DNA from: Bacteroidia bacterium
GTDB taxonomy: Bacteria; Bacteroidota; Bacteroidia; NS11-12g; UBA9320
Length of the DNA: 35,999 nt
NCBI GenBank assembly: GCA_017640445.1
Contig: JAEPQQ010000036.1
Location: 1 to 35,999 of the forward strand
Direction: 5' to 3'
The notes under the pieces were generated by a model. The model did no database searches, was not told where the DNA came from, and saw only the letters and a program-made list of their open reading frames with translations. Position 1 is the stretch's first letter. The number at the start of each line of letters is the position of its first letter. This document shows positions 8,071-17,319 of this stretch, in pieces. Made by a program: the position numbers and the translations under genes.

Positions 8071-11000
8071 ATGCGTCGGGATAGTAACATATGGCGTTTT
8101 TTCTGGATGGTCTTATTGGCTGGCCTTACCTGGGCGGAGCCTTGTTTTGGACAACAGTACTATACCGAGAACAAAGGGCAGTGGAACGAACTGGTTAAAT
8201 TCAAGAAATACACCACGGGTGCGGTAATCTACTTAAAAGACCAATCCATATCGGTGTTGCAATACGACGCGGAGCAATGGGCTGAAGTAGTTGAACATCC
8301 TCACCATAGACACAAGAGTCTTTTTAAGATACAACCCAAAACCAAAGATGTAGACTACCATCATTACGAATTGGAGTTTGTTGGGTGCAATGCCTATACG
8401 CACCCCATAGGTGAACAGGTTAGCACGTACTATATAAACTACTTCGTAGGCAACGATAAAAGCCAATGGGCCAGCCACGTGCGCGACTATGGCATTGTTC
8501 GATATCCTGACATCTACCCCAATATAGACCTAATTGCACATGGAAAGGGTTCCGGATTTAAGTACGACTTTGTATTGAGACCCGGAGCCGATATCAACGA
8601 CATTCAAATACGCTACAACCATGTCAACTCAGTAACCAATCATCGCGATTCACTTGCTGTGGAAACAAGCCTGGGAACCCTAATGGAACATATTCCAATC
8701 AGCGTCATTTGGCAGGGAGATGGCCGACGTGAGGTTAAACTGCAATATGAAGTGACGGGCAATACGGTTCGATTTAGACCAACCGAGACCATCAGCAACT
8801 TCGATCAACTTCTGATTGATCCGGAAGTTGTTTTTGCCACATATGCCGGAAATAGCGTAGACAATTTTGGGTTTACAGCTACCTACGATACAGCTGGTAG
8901 CCTTTACTCGGGTGGTATCGCTACCGCTCCGGATATGAGTTTTAATGCGGATGGTTTTTATCCTACCACTAACGGTGCCTTTGACCGAACGTATGGCGGC
9001 GGAACCCAGTCATCGGGCAGTTACAACTTTCCGTGCGACATTACTCTAAACAAATACAGTCCCGATGGTTCAACCCTCATTTACGCTACCTACCTCGGTG
9101 GAGTAGACAATGAATACCCGCACAGTATTGTAGTTGATAAGCACAACAATCTCATCGTATTCGGAACCACGTTTTCGGTGAACTACCCTACTTCAAGCAA
9201 CGCTTTTCAAAAGTTCCATAAAGGTGTTAGCGACATCATACTGACTAAATTCAATAGCGATTGTAGTGACCTGATAGGCTCCACTTTCCTTGGTGGCGAC
9301 GATCGGGACGGTCTGAATGAAGAGCCCATAATAAATTTCTTCTACGCCGACAACTTTCGTGGAGAGGTAATTGTGGATACAAACGACGTCATTTACGCAT
9401 CAAGTTGTACGGTATCTGACGATTTCCCTTTGGCCAATGCCTTCCAGGATAAGCGGGCCGGTAGCCAGGATGGCGTTTTCATATCTATGAATCACGACCT
9501 GTCGCAATTGCTTTGGAGCACTTACTTTGGTGGATTGGGGGGTGATGCACTGTATACCGTTGACCTCGATACCAACGGAAATGTATTTGCTTCTGGCGGA
9601 ACCAAAAGTTCAAATCTTCCAAAGGCTTCCGGAAAAATAGGTGCTAAGTATTTTGGTGGAAGTGCCGATGGCTTCATTGCCAAATTAAACACTCGATCAA
9701 AAACCCTTGAAAAAGTGGCATACTGGGGATCTAAAAACTATGATCAAATTTTTCATTTGGAAGTTGATTTCGAAAACAAGGTGTACGTAGTTGGACAGAG
9801 CCTTGGAAAAATGCCGGTCTTAGGTAAGGTTTACAACAATGCCAATAGTGGTCAGTTTATTTCAAAATTCGACAACGACCTTGACAACATAGAGTTTTCT
9901 ACCGTTTTTGGAACGGGTAAGAACTCTCCTGATATAACAATTAACGCCTTTCTTGTTGATGAGTGCCGAAAAATATTTGTTTCCGGTTGGGGAGGCGAAA
10001 CCAGCCAAAAGAATTACAGTAGTACGGACAACCTACCCATCACACCCGACGCATATCAGAAAACTACTGACGGTAGCGACTTCTACCTAATTGTACTAAG
10101 CAAACATGCCAAAGAGTTGTTGTACGGAACCTACTTTGGGGGTACACGCACGAACGACCACGTTGATGGCGGCACCAGTCGGTTTGATAAAAAAGGAGTG
10201 ATCTACCAATCGGTTTGTGCCAGTTGCCCTGAAAACACCTGGACCCATGCAATCAGCGACTTTCCTACAACACCTGGTGCGTACGCCGAAAAGAATGTGA
10301 GCCCACGGTGCAGCAACGCAGCCTTCAAGATTGCCTTTGGAAACTTAAATCGGAAACCTCAGTTAAAGGACGTTCTATACACGGTTCAGGCACTTGACAC
10401 CGTATCGTTCCTATATCAGGTTACGGACCCCGACGACGACAGTCTCTTTGTTAGCCTTACACCTGATGCACAGGTTGTACCGTATATGGTTGATTATAAG
10501 GCCTATTCAAAAGCTTTGGAAAAGTGGACCCAGCGTTTATCAATAACAGCTGGTTGCGACCAGGTTGGTGACACTTTTAATATTCATGCCTACGCACTTG
10601 ACAAGGGCTGCCCAGCCGTGCTTGACAGCTCGGCCACCATTCGGGTTGTAGTTACTCCCCCACCAACCCTTGATCCGCCTGAGACCATTTGCCTGTATTT
10701 TGAAGGCGATAATGCGATAAAGTTGACCTGGGAGCCAATTGAGGACTCGAGATACTTCAGCCATATGACTTTGTACCGTATCGACCCACAGGGCAACGTT
10801 ACCAAGTTGAAGACCTACAACACAACCGCAGGTGGTTCCTACACCGACAACGACGTCAATCAGCCGAAGGCAAACAACTATCAATACTATCTGGTGGTTA
10901 CTAATAAGTGTGATGCAGATGGAGAAGAGTCGTATAAGGTTTCAACCACAAAAGAATTTGAGTTCCCTATTAACCCTACTTATGTGGTAACAGCCACCGT

Positions 11001-11793
11001 TACAGACGACGACAAAGTGCGCGTCGTTTGGTTAAAAAGCACGGAAGAAGACTTCGGTTATTACGACATCTATCGCAAAAAAAATACCGACAAAGAAGAC
11101 TACGTTTACTACGCTTCCACCTACGACTTGCTTGACACGACCTTCTTGGACAACAACGTGAAGGTAAACAGTGAATCGTATTGCTATGCGTTGGTTGTTA
11201 ACGACAATTGTGGTCACCGAAGTAAACATAGCAATATTGGCTGCACCATAGTAATTGAGGGCACCAGTGAGCCCTTTGAACATAACGTATGGTGGAATGA
11301 ATATAAGGAATGGCCAGATGGTGTAAACGAATATGTATTGAGCAGAAGCGTGGATACTGGTTCTTTAAGACCGGTAATTGCTACACCCGGGAATACGCGT
11401 CATTACCTGGATACCAACTGGAACTATTGCTGGGGTGGTTACTGGTATAGGGTAACGGCATATGAAGAAGGCGGGCTATATGCAGAAAGTCAGTCGAACC
11501 GTATCTACCTGATCCAGCCTCCTTTACTTCATGTACCGAATGCCTTTACACCAAATGGAGACAACCTCAACGAATTATGGGGAATTGTTCCGGTTTTTGT
11601 AAAAGAATATGAGGTACAGGTGTATAACCGTTGGGGCGAAAAAGTCTATGATTCAAATGATGTAAAGACCGATTGGGACGGTTTTTACAAGGGGAAACAA
11701 GAGTCGAACAACGTATATATATACAAAATTCGGTATACCGGCTGGGATCGTTCGATCCACCATCGAAAAGGCACTGTAACCGTTATTAAATAA
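8071..11793 (+). CDS. SBBP beta-propeller protein with type IX secretion (gliding-motility type B) C-terminal domain
   Basis: The start at ATG 8071 gives 1240 residues with a signal peptide ending near CFG-Q. The N-terminal YYTENKGQWNE block matches the domain that precedes SBBP repeats in Bacteroidota surface proteins. Residues about 260-760 contain several SBBP propeller repeats, recognisable by LNKYSPDGSTLIYATYLGG and similar KF/LGG lines. Fn3-like modules follow (about 870-1155), then the C-terminal type B sorting domain beginning PNAFTPNGDN and containing YNRWGEKVYDS and WDGFYKGK, ending with VTVIK. Such proteins cross the outer membrane by the type IX system and stay at the surface or are released. 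The last two fn3-like modules resemble those of the protein at 20843. Role is probably adhesin-like; ligand unknown. Confidence 0.88.
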   Translation: MRRDSNIWRFFWMVLLAGLTWAEPCFGQQYYTENKGQWNELVKFKKYTTGAVIYLKDQSISVLQYDAEQWAEVVEHPHHRHKSLFKIQPKTKDVDYHHYELEFVGCNAYTHPIGEQVSTYYINYFVGNDKSQWASHVRDYGIVRYPDIYPNIDLIAHGKGSGFKYDFVLRPGADINDIQIRYNHVNSVTNHRDSLAVETSLGTLMEHIPISVIWQGDGRREVKLQYEVTGNTVRFRPTETISNFDQLLIDPEVVFATYAGNSVDNFGFTATYDTAGSLYSGGIATAPDMSFNADGFYPTTNGAFDRTYGGGTQSSGSYNFPCDITLNKYSPDGSTLIYATYLGGVDNEYPHSIVVDKHNNLIVFGTTFSVNYPTSSNAFQKFHKGVSDIILTKFNSDCSDLIGSTFLGGDDRDGLNEEPIINFFYADNFRGEVIVDTNDVIYASSCTVSDDFPLANAFQDKRAGSQDGVFISMNHDLSQLLWSTYFGGLGGDALYTVDLDTNGNVFASGGTKSSNLPKASGKIGAKYFGGSADGFIAKLNTRSKTLEKVAYWGSKNYDQIFHLEVDFENKVYVVGQSLGKMPVLGKVYNNANSGQFISKFDNDLDNIEFSTVFGTGKNSPDITINAFLVDECRKIFVSGWGGETSQKNYSSTDNLPITPDAYQKTTDGSDFYLIVLSKHAKELLYGTYFGGTRTNDHVDGGTSRFDKKGVIYQSVCASCPENTWTHAISDFPTTPGAYAEKNVSPRCSNAAFKIAFGNLNRKPQLKDVLYTVQALDTVSFLYQVTDPDDDSLFVSLTPDAQVVPYMVDYKAYSKALEKWTQRLSITAGCDQVGDTFNIHAYALDKGCPAVLDSSATIRVVVTPPPTLDPPETICLYFEGDNAIKLTWEPIEDSRYFSHMTLYRIDPQGNVTKLKTYNTTAGGSYTDNDVNQPKANNYQYYLVVTNKCDADGEESYKVSTTKEFEFPINPTYVVTATVTDDDKVRVVWLKSTEEDFGYYDIYRKKNTDKEDYVYYASTYDLLDTTFLDNNVKVNSESYCYALVVNDNCGHRSKHSNIGCTIVIEGTSEPFEHNVWWNEYKEWPDGVNEYVLSRSVDTGSLRPVIATPGNTRHYLDTNWNYCWGGYWYRVTAYEEGGLYAESQSNRIYLIQPPLLHVPNAFTPNGDNLNELWGIVPVFVKEYEVQVYNRWGEKVYDSNDVKTDWDGFYKGKQESNNVYIYKIRYTGWDRSIHHRKGTVTVIK

Positions 11794-11878
11794 GACAATA
11801 GCGCCGTAACCGCACTAACTTATTAAACACAAAACTGTACTATTAAAACCGTTTATTAACATGGGTTTGGGGCTTTAT

Positions 11879-11911
11879 TTTGTCTAAAACCACATATTTC
11901 TTATATTTTTG
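11879..11911 (+). promoter_or_regulatory. Promoter of the nucleotide-sugar dehydratase gene (TTTG-21-TATTTTTG)
   Basis: TTTG at 11879-11882 and TATTTTTG at 11904-11911 are separated by 21 bases, fitting both elements of the Bacteroidota promoter. The transcript would start near 11918, leaving a leader of about 20 bases. This is the best two-element match in the window. The rest of the 144-base gap (11794-11937) shows no terminator or other feature. Confidence 0.6.
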
Positions 11912-11937
11912 TGCTGTACTAAAACGAACAACTACAA

Positions 11938-13866
11938 ATGCTTTTTGACTACTTGAGAAAATTATTCGGCCGGCATACGCCTCGCTGGATCGTATTCAAC
12001 ATTGACCTGTTCGTAGCCGCTTTATCTTTCGTATTCTCGTATTCTATAATACGGAATCTTCAGTTTGAAACCTTCACAATGGAGGAAGTTCTGTTGCCGC
12101 TCATGCTGATGCTGCTCTTTAGGGCCGTCGCTATCGTTGCAACAAAATCGTACAAGGGTATTATCAAATACACCAGTATTCAGGATGCCACACGCATCTT
12201 TGCTGCGATTACCATCAGTACGGTAGCTTTTATCCTCTTCAGAAGGTACATGCAACAAACGCATGGCATCCTCATCGTTGCCCGGCGATCCATTATTATT
12301 ATGGATTACCTCATTTCGTTGGTGATGCTAACCTCGTTGCGAATTGGTTATAAGCTTATTTACCAGCGAATTAACCGGATTCAGCACAACTTCCTTCAGA
12401 ACACTATTATTTATGGTGCAGGGCACACGGGTTTGATGGCCAAACGTTCCATCGATGCCGACATGACCTCGAACCTAAAAGTAGTGGCCTTTCTTGATGA
12501 TAACCGCAAGTTATCAGGCAAATCGGCTGAAGGTGTACCCATCTTCAATTTCAATAAGAAATTTGAATTTGTGGTTGACAAGTATCAACCCAAAGAATTG
12601 ATTATTGCGATTCCGGAAATTGCCGGATATAAGAAGAAAAAGGTGATTGAACTGGGTCTTCAGCACAACATGATCATCAAAAACGTTCCACCGATTGACA
12701 AATGGATCAACGGTGAGTTTACGTTTAAGCAGATCAAGAACGTAAACGTTGCCGACCTTCTGGGTCGTGAGCCCATCAACCTCGCAAACAAAAACATTAA
12801 AAAAGAACTTAAAGGCAAGGTGGTACTTGTAACCGGTGCCGCAGGTTCTATTGGCAGCGAAATTGCCAAACAATGTATTGAGTACCAACCCAAGTACCTG
12901 GTTCTTTTGGATCAGGCAGAAACTCCGTTGTACGAATTGGAATACCGTCTAAACTCGGATAATACCGAAGTAGTGATCGGGGATGTGGCCAATGAAGGTC
13001 GAATGGAAAAGGTATTTAAAGCGTTTGAACCGGATGTAGTATTTCACGCTGCCGCTTACAAACACGTTCCTTTAATGGAAGACAATCCCTATGAAGCATT
13101 AAACACAAATGTTTTCGGGACTCGTATACTCGCTAACATGTCGGTAAAGTACAAAACCGAGAAGTTTGTATTTGTATCGACAGACAAAGCTGTAAACCCA
13201 ACCAACATTATGGGAGCCAGCAAGCGAATGGCAGAGATTTATGTTCAGTCGCTTGACAACATTCTGGATCTGCAACACGAGAACCATACCAAGTTTATTA
13301 CTACTCGGTTTGGCAATGTTCTTGGTTCCAATGGCTCTGTAATTCCAAGGTTTAGAGAACAGATTGAAGAAGGCGGACCTGTTACCGTTACTCACCCTGA
13401 CATTACCAGGTACTTTATGACCATTCCTGAAGCTTGCCAACTGGTTCTTGAAGCAGGAGCTATGGGTAATGGTGGAGAGATCTATATATTCGACATGGGA
13501 GAGTCGGTTAAGATTGTTGACCTTGCAAGAAAAATGATCAAGCTTTCAGGCTTCCAGGAGGGTAAAGACATCGAGATTGTTTACACCGGTCTGCGACCTG
13601 GCGAAAAGCTTACAGAAGAGCTCTTAAACAACAAGGAGCGTACAATTGGCACACACCATCCTAAAATTATGGTGGCCAAAGTGCGCAAGTTCAACTTCGA
13701 CCAGGTGGAAGAACTGATTTCGTCACTATACATTAAGAAAGACCGTCTTACAAACAAGCTGATCGTTAGTACCATGAAACAGATGGTTCCGGAATATATA
13801 AGTAACAACTCAATCTACGAGGAGCTTGACGAAAAAGCTAGGCTTGCCCTCAATAGCGAAGATTAA
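11938..13866 (+). CDS. Membrane-anchored nucleotide-sugar 4,6-dehydratase (CapD/WbpM/PglF type)
   Basis: This 642-residue enzyme belongs to the family that converts UDP-GlcNAc to its 4-keto-6-deoxy form for surface polysaccharide or protein glycosylation. Four hydrophobic segments occupy about residues 17-135. A first Rossmann-like domain follows (IIYGAGHTG near 157-165), then the catalytic short-chain dehydrogenase domain with the NAD-binding TGAAGSIG at 299-306. The catalytic region STDKAVNPTNIMGASK contains S414, M425 and K429, the Ser-Met-Lys arrangement of this large-dehydratase family, where Met replaces the usual Tyr. Both halves appear intact. It has its own promoter and terminator, so it is probably monocistronic. 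The exact sugar product cannot be read from sequence. Confidence 0.9.
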   Translation: MLFDYLRKLFGRHTPRWIVFNIDLFVAALSFVFSYSIIRNLQFETFTMEEVLLPLMLMLLFRAVAIVATKSYKGIIKYTSIQDATRIFAAITISTVAFILFRRYMQQTHGILIVARRSIIIMDYLISLVMLTSLRIGYKLIYQRINRIQHNFLQNTIIYGAGHTGLMAKRSIDADMTSNLKVVAFLDDNRKLSGKSAEGVPIFNFNKKFEFVVDKYQPKELIIAIPEIAGYKKKKVIELGLQHNMIIKNVPPIDKWINGEFTFKQIKNVNVADLLGREPINLANKNIKKELKGKVVLVTGAAGSIGSEIAKQCIEYQPKYLVLLDQAETPLYELEYRLNSDNTEVVIGDVANEGRMEKVFKAFEPDVVFHAAAYKHVPLMEDNPYEALNTNVFGTRILANMSVKYKTEKFVFVSTDKAVNPTNIMGASKRMAEIYVQSLDNILDLQHENHTKFITTRFGNVLGSNGSVIPRFREQIEEGGPVTVTHPDITRYFMTIPEACQLVLEAGAMGNGGEIYIFDMGESVKIVDLARKMIKLSGFQEGKDIEIVYTGLRPGEKLTEELLNNKERTIGTHHPKIMVAKVRKFNFDQVEELISSLYIKKDRLTNKLIVSTMKQMVPEYISNNSIYEELDEKARLALNSED

Positions 13867-13885
13867 TTAATAGACTTTAAACATG

Positions 13886-13917
13886 AAAAAAGCCCAGACT
13901 TTCGTCCGGGCTTTTTT
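13886..13917. terminator. Bidirectional intrinsic terminator
   Basis: A hairpin with arms GCCCAGAC and GTCCGGGC (one A-C mismatch) around a TTTC loop is flanked by six A on the left and six T on the right. It can terminate both the plus-strand dehydratase gene and the minus-strand leucine dehydrogenase gene that converge here. Confidence 0.85.
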
Positions 13918-13935
13918 ATTATTAGGTTTTGCTAT

Positions 13936-15039
13936 TTACGAAATAGTAGACTGAACGTGCATAATGTCTTTAACACGTTTCTCAGCCAGGTGCGTAGCGG
14001 CAGCCTGTGTATGCATACCAGTTTCGTCACACACCTTGAAGATCGAATTTAGCGTATCGTAAATTCGCTCCGTGTCACGAAGTGCATTTTCTCGGTTGTA
14101 TCCTGTATACTCCGAGTAAACATTGATCAAACCACCTGCGTTGATTAGAAAGTCAGGAGCATATACAATACCTTTTTCCATTAACATATCACCATGTATG
14201 TTCTCGTCTTCCAATTGGTTGTTAGCCGCCCCAGCGATCACTTCACATTTCAACCGACCAATTGAGTCAGAGTTTATGATTCCACCGAGTGCACATGGAG
14301 CGAAAATCTCCGCATCGGTATCGAAGATATCTTCATTTGCTACAACAGTGGCGCCAAATCGATCTGATGCTTCCTTAAGAGCCGCTTCGTTCATATCTGA
14401 GATATAGAACTTCGCACCATCTTCGTGCATGTATTCAAGCAGGTGCATACCCACTTTTCCTACACCCATTACAGCTACTTTTTTGCCTGCAAGGCTATCA
14501 CTTCCCCATCTTCGGTTTGCGGCAGCCTTCATACCTACATAAACACCATATGCTGTAACCGGTGATGGATCTCCTCCACCTCCACGGCCTTCAGGCAAAC
14601 CAACCACGTGATCGGTTTCCATGTTAACATACTCCATGTCTTGTGTAGTGGTTCCAACATCCTCAGCGGTTATATACTTACCAGCAAGGTTGTTAACAAA
14701 CCGACCAAACTTACGCATTAGCGCTTCGTTCTTCTGTGTTTTGGAATCTCCAATGATTACCGCTTTTGCACCACCAAGGTTCAAACCGGATATAGATGCC
14801 TTATACGTCATACCACGACTCAAGCGGAGTACATCACGCATGGCTTCTGATTCATTATTATAGTTCCACATACGGGTTCCCCCTAAACCAGGACCAAGTA
14901 CTGTATTGTGAATAGCGATGATCGCCTTTAACCCTGTATGGTTGTCGTTACACACCAAAATTTGCTCATGATCATGAGCGGCAAGGTTTTCAAACAAATT
15001 TGTACTTAGTTGGTTTTCTAACTGTGATACTTCCATCAT
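13936..15039 (-). CDS. Leucine dehydrogenase (Glu/Leu/Phe/Val dehydrogenase family)
   Basis: This enzyme performs NAD-dependent oxidative deamination of branched-chain amino acids, the entry step of their catabolism or the reverse amination. The 367-residue length is normal for leucine dehydrogenase. The substrate-binding GLGGTRMW is at 51-58; lysines K80 (MTYK) and K92 (LNLGGAK) match the paired substrate and catalytic lysines of the family. The NAD-binding GVGKVG lies near 192-197. The GGGK of many relatives is GGAK here, a mild change. Two adjacent ATG codons begin the gene; either could be used. It shares a short divergent promoter region with the ABC exporter gene. Confidence 0.9.
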   Translation of the reverse strand: MMEVSQLENQLSTNLFENLAAHDHEQILVCNDNHTGLKAIIAIHNTVLGPGLGGTRMWNYNNESEAMRDVLRLSRGMTYKASISGLNLGGAKAVIIGDSKTQKNEALMRKFGRFVNNLAGKYITAEDVGTTTQDMEYVNMETDHVVGLPEGRGGGGDPSPVTAYGVYVGMKAAANRRWGSDSLAGKKVAVMGVGKVGMHLLEYMHEDGAKFYISDMNEAALKEASDRFGATVVANEDIFDTDAEIFAPCALGGIINSDSIGRLKCEVIAGAANNQLEDENIHGDMLMEKGIVYAPDFLINAGGLINVYSEYTGYNRENALRDTERIYDTLNSIFKVCDETGMHTQAAATHLAEKRVKDIMHVQSTIS

Positions 15040-15072
15040 TTCTTATACGATTTAAGATTGTGATTATAGGCT

Positions 15073-15080
15073 TACTTTTG
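15073..15080 (+). promoter_or_regulatory. Candidate -7 box TACTTTTG for the ABC exporter operon
   Basis: This is an exact TAnnTTTG match giving a leader of about 37 bases to the ATG at 15124. It is six bases from the opposite-strand box at 15087-15094. No proper -33 element is visible. Confidence 0.4.
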
Positions 15081-15086
15081 CCGCTG

Positions 15087-15094
15087 CAAAATTA
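15087..15094 (-). promoter_or_regulatory. Candidate -7 box TAATTTTG for leucine dehydrogenase
   Basis: This is an exact TAnnTTTG match on the minus strand, about 48 bases before the leucine dehydrogenase ATG. It sits almost back-to-back with the plus-strand box, so polymerase binding at one site should exclude the other. Confidence 0.4.
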
Positions 15095-15123
15095 ACCTTT
15101 TTTTTGACTGGAAACTAGAGAAG

Positions 15124-16896
15124 ATGAAACCCCTATTCTACCTGAACAAATACTTCAAAAAATACAGAGTTTATCTGGGTTTCGGCATCGTTTTCGTGGT
15201 TTGTTCAAACATCTTTGCCATCCTGGTAGCACCAATTGTCCGAACGGCCATCGACAGCATGATTGCAAATGTGAAACTCTATTCCATTCTCGATGTATCT
15301 CAAACCACTCTTTTAACCCACATCAGTGCCATGGCTCTTTTCTTTGGAGGATTGGTTCTGGCCAGTGCAATTATTAAGGGAGTTTTTATGTATTTCATGC
15401 GGCAAACCATCATTGTGATGTCGCGCTACATTGAATTCGATCTCAAGAATGAAATCTTTGAACATTACCAACGTCTCGGAGCTTCGTTCTACAGTAAGAA
15501 TTATACCGGCGACCTGATGAACCGGATCAGTGAAGATGTGAGCCAGGTTCGGATGTACCTTGGCCCCGCCATCATGTACTCCATAAACCTGGTGGTCCTT
15601 TTCATCCTGGTAATCAGTGTAATGGTTTCAATAAACCCGACCATAACACTCTACGTGCTGTTGCCACTGCCGTTTCTGTCGATCTCGATTTATTACGTAA
15701 GCGAGATCATCAATAAACGAAGCTCCGTGCTTCAGGCCAAACTATCGGGAATAACCACCTATGTGCAGGAAGCATTTTCCGGCATCCGGGTTCTTAAGGC
15801 ATTTGCCGCCGAGAAACACTTTGGAAGCGAGTTTTCAGCAAAAAGTGAGGATTACAAGAAGCAGTATATGCGCCTCGTTCAAGTGAACGCACTCTTCTTC
15901 CCTCTTACCATGATGTTGGTGGGCCTCAGCGTTATTACCACCATCTATTTTGGTGGAAAACAGGTAATTGCAGGCACTTTCTCTTTTGGCAACATCGCTG
16001 AATACGTGATTTACGTAAACATGTTAACATGGCCGGTAGCCTCGTTGGGTTGGGTTACCAGTATTATCCAGCGAGCCTCAGCTTCTCAAGAGCGCATCAA
16101 CGCATTTCTGAATGAAAAACCGGAAGAAAGAAGTGGCAATACGGATGTTACGTTCAATGATGCACTGGAGTTTGACTCGGTTGATTTCAGCTACGACAAA
16201 GCACCTACTCTTGAAAACATAAACTTCCGTATAAAGAAGGGACAAACCCTGGGAATCATTGGCACCACGGGAAGTGGAAAGTCGACCATCGCCTCTTTGC
16301 TGTTGCGACTTTACAAGCCTGTTGAGGGCACTATTACCATGGACGGAGCAGACATCAACGATCTTGAGTTGGCGCGGTACAGAGAATTGTTTGGTTATGT
16401 ACCACAAGACATCTTTCTGTTCTCCGAAACCATACGCGAAAACATTCTGTTTGGCTCAAATAACGAACGAACAGAAGAAGATATTGAAGAAGTAGCAACA
16501 CTATCGGATGTTTGGGAAGACATCCAGCACTTTCCTGCTCAATTGGAGACCGTATTGGGAGAGCGCGGAATAACACTAAGTGGTGGACAAAAGCAGCGCG
16601 TTGCCATAGCCCGGGCATTGATTCGCAAACCCGAAATTCTGGTGTTAGATGATTCCCTTTCAGCTGTTGACACCAATACCGAACGCACCATTAAGAACAA
16701 CCTTAAGAAGCTAGGTCAAAACAAGACCCTGGTCCTTATATCACATCGGGTATCAACGGTAGAAGACGCTGATTATATTTTGGTGTTGGACGACGGAAAA
16801 ATTGTTGAGCAAGGTTCACCCCATGACCTGATGCAGACTGCAGGACTTTTTGCCGAGATGGTAAAAACTCAAAATGCTCAAAATCAACCAGTTTAA
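15124..16896 (+). CDS. ABC exporter, fused membrane and ATPase domains (MsbA/MdlA-like)
   Basis: This is a 590-residue half-transporter that would dimerise to export a lipid, drug or peptide; the substrate is unknown. Six membrane segments lie in about residues 15-310. The ATPase domain has Walker A GTTGSGKST at 380-388, Q-loop Q428, signature LSGGQ at 485-489, Walker B ILVLDD at 505-510 and H-loop H541. The residue after the Walker B Asp, normally the catalytic Glu, is Asp510 (LDDSLSAVD), as in the less active half of some heterodimeric exporters. No partner half-transporter lies nearby. It may be followed by the PUR-like gene as a loose operon (90-base gap). Confidence 0.92.
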   Translation: MKPLFYLNKYFKKYRVYLGFGIVFVVCSNIFAILVAPIVRTAIDSMIANVKLYSILDVSQTTLLTHISAMALFFGGLVLASAIIKGVFMYFMRQTIIVMSRYIEFDLKNEIFEHYQRLGASFYSKNYTGDLMNRISEDVSQVRMYLGPAIMYSINLVVLFILVISVMVSINPTITLYVLLPLPFLSISIYYVSEIINKRSSVLQAKLSGITTYVQEAFSGIRVLKAFAAEKHFGSEFSAKSEDYKKQYMRLVQVNALFFPLTMMLVGLSVITTIYFGGKQVIAGTFSFGNIAEYVIYVNMLTWPVASLGWVTSIIQRASASQERINAFLNEKPEERSGNTDVTFNDALEFDSVDFSYDKAPTLENINFRIKKGQTLGIIGTTGSGKSTIASLLLRLYKPVEGTITMDGADINDLELARYRELFGYVPQDIFLFSETIRENILFGSNNERTEEDIEEVATLSDVWEDIQHFPAQLETVLGERGITLSGGQKQRVAIARALIRKPEILVLDDSLSAVDTNTERTIKNNLKKLGQNKTLVLISHRVSTVEDADYILVLDDGKIVEQGSPHDLMQTAGLFAEMVKTQNAQNQPV

Positions 16897-16986
16897 TTGC
16901 TCGGTAATCCCATCTTTTCCTTGTGAAACCCAAGAATATTCGTTTTTTTTGATGTACTTTTAGCAAAAGAAGAACAAGATCAGGAG

Positions 16987-17280
16987 ATGGAAGACAATCG
17001 CGAAGTTTTTTCGAAACGAGTTAGGGCTGGTAAAAGGACGTACTTTTTCGATGTTAAAACAACAAAGGGAAACGACTACTATATCACCATAACCGAAAGC
17101 AAAAAACGCTTTGAGGACGGTAATTATGTAAAGCATAAGATCTTCTTGTACAAGGAAGACTTCAACAAGTTTATGGATGCATTTACGGCAACTGTAAACC
17201 ATGTAAAATCCGAGCTAATGCCGGAATACGACTTTGAAGAATTTCAAAGAGAACGCGAACAGGAACGTGGAGAAGAGTAA
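16987..17280 (+). CDS. PUR family DNA/RNA-binding protein (DUF3276)
   Basis: A 97-residue cytoplasmic protein of the DUF3276 family, a bacterial PUR-alpha-like single-stranded nucleic acid binder common in Bacteroidota. The segments KRTYFFDVKTTKGNDYYITI and the KHKIFLYKEDFNKF stretch are the beta-sheet and helix of the PUR repeat; the C-terminus is acidic and charged. An AGGAG sequence abuts the ATG. It precedes the DUF4199 gene by 39 bases in the same direction. Target nucleic acid is unknown. Confidence 0.88.
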   Translation: MEDNREVFSKRVRAGKRTYFFDVKTTKGNDYYITITESKKRFEDGNYVKHKIFLYKEDFNKFMDAFTATVNHVKSELMPEYDFEEFQREREQERGEE

Positions 17281-17319
17281 GACTTCCTACCCTATACTGA
17301 TTTAGTTTCTAACATCTCA

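Noticed and set aside
10540..10884. Minus-strand open frames of 71 and 114 codons inside the 8071-11793 gene.
   Set aside because: Both are antisense to a well-supported type IX secreted protein and to each other in different frames, with no start signals or family features.
11794..11937. The intergenic gap searched for a small RNA, riboswitch or terminator.
   Set aside because: Only the two-element promoter is recognisable; no stable stem or conserved aptamer pattern is evident by eye.
14964..14979. A perfect 16-base palindrome (GCTCATGATCATGAGC).
   Set aside because: It lies inside the leucine dehydrogenase coding sequence and simply encodes A-H-D-H-E; one such palindrome is about what chance predicts in 36 kb.
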